From a virus: a stretch of DNA of 45,339 nt. Below are positions 40,431 through 45,339 of the stretch, piece after piece (the stretch's first letter is position 1; every line of letters starts with the position of its first letter). The stretch is from positions 1 to 45,339 of IMG/VR virus record IMGVR_UViG_3300006924_000048; one strand, 5' to 3'. A model generated the notes under the pieces. It was not told the origin of the DNA, searched no databases, and worked only from the letters and a program-made list of their open reading frames with translations. The position numbers and the translations under genes were made by a program.

Positions 40431-40433
40431 ATA
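40428..40433 (+). promoter_or_regulatory. TAAATA late-type promoter
   Basis: CATAAATA, 5 nt before ATG 40439, overlapping the stop codon of the previous gene. Confidence 0.55.
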
Positions 40434-40438
40434 TATGC

Positions 40439-41035
40439 ATGAAGTCTAAACTTAATGATGCAAGTTTAATTGCTGAAGCTTATTCACAAATTTCACACGA
40501 AGATCCAATTGAAGAAGGAATTGGTGCAATTGCTGGAGGTATTGGTAAGTTAGCCAAAAGTGGTCTTAAAGCAGTTGGTAAGGAGGCTGCTATAGTTGCA
40601 GGTGAGGTGGGTAAAGAAGGTCTAAAAGTTGCCGGCAAGGCTGCAATGGGCGCTGGTAAAGCTGCTATAAAAGGTTTAGATAAAGCTGGTCAAGCTGCTG
40701 ATAGAGGTATTAGTAAACTTGCTGGTGATGAAGAGCTAGAAGATGGTGAAAATATACCTCATGTAAATCACCATGATGATTCTGAAATGAAAATGGCTCT
40801 TGCTGAGCTTTACAAGATTGAAAAATATGCAGGTGCTCTTAGTCTTATGATGAAAGAGCTCCCAGCTTTAGAAGGATGGACAGCTTCTAAAATTACCAAA
40901 GCAGCAGACTATCTTGGTTCTGTTTTTCACAAACTAGATTATGATTTTGCAAGTGGTGAGCATGCTTCAATGTTTAATGCAGGTCATGAAGATGTTAATG
41001 CCTGCGGTTGTGGTGCAGAAGATGGTGAATGCTAA
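40439..41035 (+). CDS. Gly/Ala/Lys-rich amphipathic late protein
   Basis: It starts MKSKLNDASLIAEAYSQ. The L-I-A-E-A piece is the same as the cleavage region IAEA of T4 internal proteins. Residues about 28-95 are a repetitive Gly/Ala/Lys amphipathic region with glycine-zipper character (GIGAIAGGIGKLAKSGLKAVG), which could insert in membranes. A helical domain follows, and the end is CGCGAEDGEC. The family is not recognised. A role in DNA condensation or in crossing the host membrane after injection is speculation. Confidence 0.65.
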   Translation: MKSKLNDASLIAEAYSQISHEDPIEEGIGAIAGGIGKLAKSGLKAVGKEAAIVAGEVGKEGLKVAGKAAMGAGKAAIKGLDKAGQAADRGISKLAGDEELEDGENIPHVNHHDDSEMKMALAELYKIEKYAGALSLMMKELPALEGWTASKITKAADYLGSVFHKLDYDFASGEHASMFNAGHEDVNACGCGAEDGEC

Positions 41036-41052
41036 TGCTTTAGTAATTAAAC

Positions 41053-41499
41053 ATGAAAACATTTTTGCAATATATACAAGAAAAGTCCGTTTTAGGGCTT
41101 ATTGAATTTTTCGATATTCAAGGTATCGGTAAAGTACCCGCTAAATTAGATTCTGGTAACGGTGCTTACAATGTTTTGCATGGGGAAGATATTCAAGAGC
41201 AGGGTGATAAAGTTTTCTTCCGAACTATAAATGGTAAAACACTGCTACTTCCAAAGAAGGGTGAAATAACAATTAACGTTGGTGCAGGTAATATGGAACA
41301 TAGACCTGTAGTTGAATTGGATTTTAAAATTGGTGAAAAAGAATTTACAGGTATTCCATTCTCAATTGGCAATAGAGCATCTAATTTATATAAGATACTA
41401 GTTGGTAAAGACTTTATTCAACAAGATCTAGATGCTTTAATAGATGTAAGTAAAGAAAACATTGCTGACGAAAATATAGAAGTCAGCATAGACGATTAA
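41053..41499 (+). CDS. Retropepsin-like protease (RimB/'Zn_protease' family) with capsid-targeting-like start
   Basis: It starts MKTFLQYIQEKSVLG, with I-Q-E fitting the head-targeting rule. The body then follows the family previously called ATP-dependent zinc proteases: GLIEFFDIQGIGKVPAKLDSGNGAYNVLH carries the aspartic-protease D33-S-G triad. HRPVVELDFKIG and FSIGNRASNLYKILVGKDFI make up the second half. One DSG per chain implies a dimeric enzyme as in retropepsins. The substrate is unknown. It ends 2 nt before the convergent tRNA-Thr gene. Confidence 0.72.
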   Translation: MKTFLQYIQEKSVLGLIEFFDIQGIGKVPAKLDSGNGAYNVLHGEDIQEQGDKVFFRTINGKTLLLPKKGEITINVGAGNMEHRPVVELDFKIGEKEFTGIPFSIGNRASNLYKILVGKDFIQQDLDALIDVSKENIADENIEVSIDD

Positions 41500-41501
41500 C
41501 G

Positions 41502-41576
41502 TGGAGCCATCTGTCGGATTTGAACCGACGACCTGCTGATTACAAATCAGCTGCTCTGCCACTGAGCTAAGATGGC
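41502..41576 (-). tRNA. tRNA-Thr (TGT)
   Basis: The acceptor stem GCCATCT pairs with AGATGGC. The anticodon arm is GCTGA-TTTGTAA-TCAGC, so the anticodon is TGT. The T-arm contains GGTTCAAATCC. The discriminator is T and the CCA end is encoded. Length is 75 nt. Confidence 0.95.
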
Positions 41577-41583
41577 ACTAAAA

Positions 41584-41658
41584 TGGAGCGGGTGATGAGA
41601 TTCGAACTCACGACATCAACCTTGGCAAGGTTGCGCTCTACCGCTGAGCTACACCCGC
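41584..41658 (-). tRNA. tRNA-Gly (GCC)
   Basis: The acceptor stem GCGGGTG pairs with CACCCGC. The anticodon arm is CAACC-TTGCCAA-GGTTG, so the anticodon is GCC. The T-arm contains AGTTCGAATCT. The discriminator is T and CCA is encoded. It lies 7 nt from tRNA-Thr and 6 nt after queD, so all three are likely co-transcribed. Confidence 0.95.
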
Positions 41659-41664
41659 TGACAC

Positions 41665-42306
41665 TTATCCCCAAGTAGTACCATCGAACCAACCACCCTT
41701 GGTTTTTGTACTTGGGTTACCACCAACCGGCGCAGCTCGTGGATCAGCTACTGGAGCTTGAGTCTGTTCAGATTTTTCAGTTGCAATAGGACCATGTATG
41801 TCTTCTAATTGTACTGGCTCAGTACTAGGTTGTGTCTCTACAAATGATACTTTAACACCATCACTAAACCTATGACAAGTTGCAAAGTTGTTCTCATGTT
41901 CATTAATTTGTACTTTTTGTACCCTCACACGACCATCAGTAGCTTCGTCTGTAAAGGTATCTGCTGTCTTGAGAACAAATTCTGCAAAACGTTCACAACC
42001 TACACCACTATCTAAAATAACTAATTCCGCAGCACCTACCGCATCAAGTTGTTTAAATAAATCAAGTTGAGGATCGTCTCCAGCAACAACTAACTTATGA
42101 TCGAATGTATGTTCTAAACTCTTCTTAAGATCTTTGAGGCCACCAAAGTCCATAACCCAATTACGTTCGTCTAGCTTATCACATTCGAAAGTAATATCTG
42201 CTGTAAGTCTGTAGCCATGAATAAACTGACAGTGACTATGAGTAGATCTCCATTGTCTAAAGGCTGCTGAACCTAAATCAATTACTTTGTTACTCGTAAA
42301 TTTCAT
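41665..42306 (-). CDS. queD: 6-carboxytetrahydropterin synthase QueD-like, with C-terminal tail
   Basis: QueD converts dihydroneopterin triphosphate to 6-carboxytetrahydropterin in preQ0 synthesis. The core FRQWRSTHSHCQFIHGYRL supplies the first zinc His region, the catalytic-type Cys (C26) and H30, and WVMDFGGLKDLKKSLEHTFDHKL completes the signature. The usual HGH is HGY here. After about residue 155 there is a Pro/Thr-rich tail ending GGWFDGTTWG that ordinary QueD lacks. ATG 42306 is chosen because the promoter (TTGATT-N17-TATAAT) lies 7 nt before it and inside the longer frame. Confidence 0.83.
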   Translation of the reverse strand: MKFTSNKVIDLGSAAFRQWRSTHSHCQFIHGYRLTADITFECDKLDERNWVMDFGGLKDLKKSLEHTFDHKLVVAGDDPQLDLFKQLDAVGAAELVILDSGVGCERFAEFVLKTADTFTDEATDGRVRVQKVQINEHENNFATCHRFSDGVKVSFVETQPSTEPVQLEDIHGPIATEKSEQTQAPVADPRAAPVGGNPSTKTKGGWFDGTTWG

Positions 42307-42313
42307 ATAATAT

Positions 42314-42342
42314 ATTATATACTGATTGTATAGGTAAATCAA
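42314..42342 (-). promoter_or_regulatory. Early-type promoter of queD-tRNAs
   Basis: TTGATT (42342-42337), 17 nt, TATAAT (42319-42314), 7 nt, ATG 42306. Confidence 0.6.
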
Positions 42343-42496
42343 CTGCTTAGTTAAATTATTCTATATTACTGATATCTAGAAAGACTGAGAAATAGGTTCT
42401 TCTGTACATTCTCTACAATCCATTTATTCATTTGAGACTCCGATTGCAAGTGTTTCACGAAAATAATTTAAAAAAGTTAAAAATGAATGAGATTAG
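42343..42496. other. Non-coding gap between queD and folE2 promoters
   Basis: About 150 nt between the two divergent promoters (229 nt between the two start codons), the longest gene-free stretch in the window. I see no ORF, tRNA or strong hairpin. A preQ1-type riboswitch was looked for because of the gene context, but no convincing match was found. Confidence 0.5.
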
Positions 42497-42524
42497 TTGA
42501 TTATTACATTCAGTATGTTATAAT
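42497..42524 (+). promoter_or_regulatory. Early-type promoter of folE2
   Basis: TTGATT (42497-42502), 16 nt, TATAAT (42519-42524), 11 nt, ATG 42536. A second overlapping TATAAT (42525-42530) lies 5 nt before the ATG. Confidence 0.6.
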
Positions 42525-42535
42525 TATAATTGACT

Positions 42536-43585
42536 ATGAGTAAGACAGAAAATAACTCCAACTATGAATGGCTAGGTGATGACGATGAGCTCACCGGTGA
42601 AAAGGATACTATTGCAAAAGATATTATGGGTAGTGAATGTGCTAATGGATATGTACCGCCAGTTCGCGAGTATGATGATACGGTAGATGCTAGTAAAGAG
42701 TATATTGCTTCATTACCAGATCTACAAAATGGGCCTTCTAGTCTTATTCAAGGAGCGCCAGTTGCTATTCAGCAGGTTGGTATTCACAACTTTAAGCTAC
42801 CACTTAATTATGAAACCCGTAATGGTAAAACTATTGAGCTTGAGACTAGTGTTACAGGTAGTGTAAGTTTAGAAGCACATAAAAAGGGTATTAATATGTC
42901 TCGTATTATGCGTAGCTTCTATGATCATAAGGATGAAACTTTTAGCATTGGTAAGATTAAAGATGTACTAACTACATATAAAGAGAATCTTAAGAGCTTT
43001 GACTCACGTATTATGCTTAAGATTTCCTATCCTATTAAACAGACGAGCTTACGTAGTGGTTTAGAAGGTTATCAGTATTATGATGTTGTACTGGAAGGGG
43101 ATCTTACTAAGGATGGTGAGTTTAAAAAGTATCTTCATTTTGATTTTGTATATTCATCTGCATGCCCTTGTAGCTTTGAGCTTAGTGAGCATGCAGAGAA
43201 GTATCGTAACCGTGCGACAGTACCTCATAGTCAGCGCAGTGTTGCACGTGTTAGTGTTAGGTTTGAAGATAAGCTTTGGATTGAAGATCTTCAAGAGCTC
43301 TGCTTAGATGCTCTACAGACTGAAACGCAAGTAATGGTTAAGCGTGAAGATGAGCAAGCATTTGCTGAGAAGAATGGAGCATTTCTCAAGTTTGTTGAGG
43401 ATGCTGTTCGTCTTCTATATTCACGTCTAGATAAAGATGAGCGAATTAAAGATTTTAAGATTGTAGCTTCTCATAACGAATCGCTTCATAGTCACAATGC
43501 TATTTCTGTAATAGTCAAAGGTATTGAAAATGGCTTCTCCGCAGGAGTTGCACGTGATGTCTTTGAGTCAACAGGCTTGCGTTAG
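42536..43585 (+). CDS. folE2: GTP cyclohydrolase IB (FolE2)
   Basis: It converts GTP to 7,8-dihydroneopterin triphosphate, the first step towards preQ0. Family motifs in order: QQVGIHNFKLPL, HKKGINMSR (about 115-123), SSACPCSFELSEH with the metal-binding Cys region (C210, C212), and VPHSQRSVARV (about 231-241). The N-terminal 70 residues are an extra acidic segment. An upstream in-frame TTG at 42530 is less likely than ATG 42536. A very strong terminator follows directly. Confidence 0.92.
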   Translation: MSKTENNSNYEWLGDDDELTGEKDTIAKDIMGSECANGYVPPVREYDDTVDASKEYIASLPDLQNGPSSLIQGAPVAIQQVGIHNFKLPLNYETRNGKTIELETSVTGSVSLEAHKKGINMSRIMRSFYDHKDETFSIGKIKDVLTTYKENLKSFDSRIMLKISYPIKQTSLRSGLEGYQYYDVVLEGDLTKDGEFKKYLHFDFVYSSACPCSFELSEHAEKYRNRATVPHSQRSVARVSVRFEDKLWIEDLQELCLDALQTETQVMVKREDEQAFAEKNGAFLKFVEDAVRLLYSRLDKDERIKDFKIVASHNESLHSHNAISVIVKGIENGFSAGVARDVFESTGLR

Positions 43586-43602
43586 AAGATAATACAATCT
43601 TT

Positions 43603-43634
43603 AAAGAGTACCAGCGCGCTGGTACTCTTTTTTT
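43603..43634 (+). terminator. Strong intrinsic terminator after folE2
   Basis: A perfect 28-nt palindrome (AAAGAGTACCAGCG and its complement) is followed by a T-run. It isolates folE2 from the next GGAAC-type promoter 8 nt further on. Confidence 0.9.
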
Positions 43635-43641
43635 ATTAAAA

Positions 43642-43657
43642 GGAACTTATATATAAT
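43642..43657 (+). promoter_or_regulatory. GGAAC-N5-TATAAT promoter
   Basis: AAAAGGAAC (GGAAC 43642-43646), 5 nt, TATAAT (43652-43657), 5 nt, ATG 43663. It lies between a terminator and the gene, so it is the only promoter that can serve it. Confidence 0.7.
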
Positions 43658-43662
43658 TAGGT

Positions 43663-44238
43663 ATGAACATATTTACAACTAATGATTGTCCCGTTATATC
43701 TGCTCATGAAATGTGTGATAAACATGTTGTAAAGATGATTGTTGAGTATGCGCAGCTTATGTCTACTGCTCATCGCGTATTAGATGGTAAAGAATACTAT
43801 GATAAAACCAAAGCTGGTAGACGTATTAAGCGTTGGTTACATCCGGATAAGTTTCTAGAAAATAATCTTTACAAAGCATCACATATCAAACATCCATCAG
43901 GTATATGGTGCCGTTCAACAACCGGTAACTATAACTGGTTATACAATCATTTTATTGCTTCGTGTGAGGAGTATACCTACAGGTATGGTAGGACTCATCT
44001 AACCTTTACCAAATTAGCAGATATATTTCGCACACATCCAAAAAATTTACCTGACGGTCCTCGTCAAGAATTTGCAGTAGCAATTGCAGCAGATCAAACA
44101 TGCAGGCAGATACCAAGCTTTAATTCTCTAAAGCCAGTAGATAAATATAAACAATATATTATTAATGACAAGCCGTTCGCTGTCTGGACATCTAGACAAC
44201 CACCTAGTTGGTTTAAGAACCAAGCTTATCACAAATAA
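43663..44238 (+). CDS. DenV-like (pyrimidine-dimer glycosylase family) candidate
   Basis: The N-terminal MNIFTTNDCPVISAHEMCDKHVVKMIVEYAQ resembles the start of the pyrimidine-dimer DNA glycosylase family, where an early catalytic residue precedes a conserved HxxKM/E helix. HPSGIWCRSTTGNYNWLYNHF and KPFAVWTSRQPPSWFKN are additional conserved-looking segments. Length is 191 aa against 138 for T4 DenV, so the relation is distant. A UV-repair role is tentative. It overlaps the convergent phoH gene by 26 nt. Confidence 0.6.
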   Translation: MNIFTTNDCPVISAHEMCDKHVVKMIVEYAQLMSTAHRVLDGKEYYDKTKAGRRIKRWLHPDKFLENNLYKASHIKHPSGIWCRSTTGNYNWLYNHFIASCEEYTYRYGRTHLTFTKLADIFRTHPKNLPDGPRQEFAVAIAADQTCRQIPSFNSLKPVDKYKQYIINDKPFAVWTSRQPPSWFKNQAYHK

Positions 44239-44935
44239 ATCGTAATATTTTACTACGTACTATTTCTTCTACACCAAATTTATGAGTAAAAATTCCTCTA
44301 TCTGCGCAATCATCAGCATTAAATCGTTTAAATACATCACTAAATCCTGACTGTCTAACGTCAGATTGCCCTGTATCACCGCATACAATGTACTGACTAT
44401 TACGACCAAAGCGTGTAAGAATAGTTGTAAGCTCACCTTTTGTTAAATTTTGTGCTTCATCTACAATAACACAGGTATTGTTAAAAGTTAAACCTCTTAC
44501 AAAGTTAACAGGTATAGCCTCTATTAAACCTTTAGTACGCAACATTCCACACGTACCTGGACCGGCAATTTCAGTCACCTTTTCAATTAGAGGCATCGCA
44601 TACGGTGAAAATTTATCATCAATCTCGCCAGGTAGAGATCCTAAACTTTTATCAGCCGATTCAACTACAGAACGAATATATACAATTTTGTCAAATAAAC
44701 CTTCTTTTAATTTTTCTAAAGCTGCATATACGGCAATATAAGTTTTTGCAGTACCAGCTAACCCATCAACAAACGACATTTGAGTAGCTGAGTCGTGGAG
44801 TGTATTATAGAAATGCCTATGTTTTGGTTTAAAATAAAATGGTTTGCGTATTTTAAAATCCATAAGCCAGTTATCATTTAAAATATCTTCACCAATCTCA
44901 GAATGAGAGTTTATTTTTTTTGGTTGTCTACTCAT
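44213..44935 (-). CDS. phoH: PhoH-like ATPase
   Basis: Walker A is GLAGTAKT (residues 58-65), Walker B is CVIVDEAQNL, and IVCGDTGQSD follows, the standard PhoH order. The length of 240 aa is typical of phage PhoH proteins. Its cellular role is unsettled; an RNA-linked helicase or phosphate-stress role is discussed for the family. A TAAATA box lies 7 nt before the ATG. An inverted repeat (44946-44976) covers that box, possibly an operator. Confidence 0.92.
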   Translation of the reverse strand: MSRQPKKINSHSEIGEDILNDNWLMDFKIRKPFYFKPKHRHFYNTLHDSATQMSFVDGLAGTAKTYIAVYAALEKLKEGLFDKIVYIRSVVESADKSLGSLPGEIDDKFSPYAMPLIEKVTEIAGPGTCGMLRTKGLIEAIPVNFVRGLTFNNTCVIVDEAQNLTKGELTTILTRFGRNSQYIVCGDTGQSDVRQSGFSDVFKRFNADDCADRGIFTHKFGVEEIVRSKILRFICDKLGS

Positions 44936-44942
44936 ATAGAAT

Positions 44943-44948
44943 TATTTA
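44943..44948 (-). promoter_or_regulatory. TAAATA promoter within an inverted repeat
   Basis: On the minus strand CCTAAATA, 7 nt before ATG 44935. TTAGGTAG (44946-44953) is repeated inverted at 44969-44976. Confidence 0.4.
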
Positions 44949-45004
44949 GGTAGTAGTATGTATAAATCCTACCTAATTAGTTTTATATAGTTTTGCTGAT
45001 TTAG

Positions 45005-45032
45005 TTGAATATATGAGAAATAATACTATACT
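45005..45032 (+). promoter_or_regulatory. Early-type promoter of queE
   Basis: TTGAAT (45005-45010), 16 nt, TATACT (45027-45032), 7 nt to ATG 45040. Confidence 0.55.
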
Positions 45033-45039
45033 ATATATG

Positions 45040-45339
45040 ATGGACCTTGATAAAGAAACTTTAATACTTTCTGACGATAAAATCTTCTATACTATAGAAG
45101 GGGAAGGTGAATATGTCGGGCAGCGTTCACTGTTTATGAGGATGGCGATGTGTAACCTAACTTGTATTGGGTTTGCATCTGAAGACTCTCCTCACGGTTG
45201 CGACTCTTATGTCTCTTGGACTGTAAAGAACAAGATGACCTTCAATGAGATCTTCAAGATGATGGAAGACAATAACTGGATTGAGAAGCTCGAGAAGGGT
45301 ACGATCTGGAAACTTACTGGAGGCGAGCCTCTTATTCAA
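45040..45339 (+). CDS. queE: 7-carboxy-7-deazaguanine synthase QueE (radical SAM), 3' truncated by window
   Basis: QueE makes 7-carboxy-7-deazaguanine from 6-carboxytetrahydropterin. FYTIEGEGEYVGQRSLFMRMAMCNLTC is the family start. KLTGGEPLIQ at the window end is the GGEP SAM-binding motif. The cluster cysteines are spaced C-x3-C-x11-C (CNLTC, then PHGCDS), not the compact CxxxCxxC of most radical SAM enzymes. ATGs at 45037 and 45013 are also in frame, but the promoter -10 box covers the region before 45033, so 45037 or 45040 is the real start. Together with FolE2, QueD and QueC it completes the preQ0 route. Confidence 0.88.
   Translation, partial: MDLDKETLILSDDKIFYTIEGEGEYVGQRSLFMRMAMCNLTCIGFASEDSPHGCDSYVSWTVKNKMTFNEIFKMMEDNNWIEKLEKGTIWKLTGGEPLIQ

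Noticed and set aside
42343-42530. preQ1 riboswitch between queD and folE2
   Set aside because: No hairpin with the required C-rich loop and downstream A-rich pairing could be found on either strand.
43642-43657. GGAACTT as an ECF/RpoE-type -35 element
   Set aside because: The distance to the TATAAT box is 5 nt, not the 16-17 nt needed, and no ECF-type -10 is found at the right place for the set.
45013-45015. ATG 45013 as the queE start
   Set aside because: The -10 box TATACT (45027-45032) lies downstream of it, so transcripts from that promoter would not contain it.
45157-45339. 60-aa minus-strand ORF at the window end
   Set aside because: It is the antisense shadow of queE, which has clear radical SAM motifs on the plus strand.

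Overview
The window looks like a piece of a large T4-like (tevenvirinae-type) myovirus, most likely infecting a marine bacterium. The DNA is AT-rich and gene-dense. One strand carries recognisable homologues of the T4 replication, recombination and late-transcription core: primase gp61, RNase H, clamp gp45, ssDNA-binding gp32, helicase gp41, polymerase gp43, UvsX, UvsY, UvsW, gp46/gp47 and the late sigma gp55. The marine assignment is an inference from accessory genes I associate with marine T4-like phages (QueC/QueD/QueE/FolE2, PhoH, Skp1-type GlcNAc transferases, TPSVS-repeat protein). The host cannot be named from the sequence. No integrase, insertion sequence or CRISPR array is visible.

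Layout. 1-1658 (+) is the 3' part of a huge Thr/Pro/Ser/Val-repeat, mucin-like protein. 1655-2636 (-) holds three small unknown genes. 2671-3114 (+) is a small late protein. 3111-12911 (-) is a replication block: primase, RNase H, clamp, SSB, possible gp59, DHH phosphoesterase, helicase, then a glycosyltransferase, a class II amidotransferase and a helix-hairpin-helix protein. 12992-14917 (+) is a large late protein with an EF-hand loop. 14914-18581 (-) holds QueC, UvsX, a SemiSWEET/PQ-loop membrane protein, a sulfotransferase, tRNA-Asn and small genes. 18655-26211 (+) is a glycan cassette: two Skp1-type GlcNAc transferases flanking an unknown protein, a NodU-type carbamoyltransferase and a methyltransferase/HtrL/GT2 fusion. 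26208-35499 (-) holds polymerase, a GT-B glycosyltransferase, gp46, gp47, gp55, UvsW and UvsY. 35521-41499 (+) is a run of ten genes, many with N-termini like the T4 capsid-targeting sequence, including nuclease-, ligase-, nucleotidyltransferase- and protease-like proteins. 41502-45339 holds tRNA-Thr, tRNA-Gly, QueD, FolE2, a DenV-like protein, PhoH and the start of QueE.

How the genes work together. FolE2, QueD, QueE and QueC form the complete GTP-to-preQ0 route, which points to 7-deazaguanine in DNA or tRNA, although no inserting enzyme is in the window. The glycan genes plus carbamoyl-, methyl- and sulfotransferases suggest decoration of a surface polymer or of a virion protein, and the mucin-like repeat protein is an attractive candidate.

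The most unusual signals are regulatory. Three promoter classes can be read directly. Early-type is TTGATY-N16-TATAAT. A second class is AAGGAAC-N5-TATAAT (seven exact GGAAC-N5-TATAAT copies). Late-type is TAAATA. In most cases the promoter sits only 5-8 nt before the start codon, which predicts widespread leaderless mRNAs. The late-type promoters coincide largely with genes carrying capsid-targeting-like N-termini.
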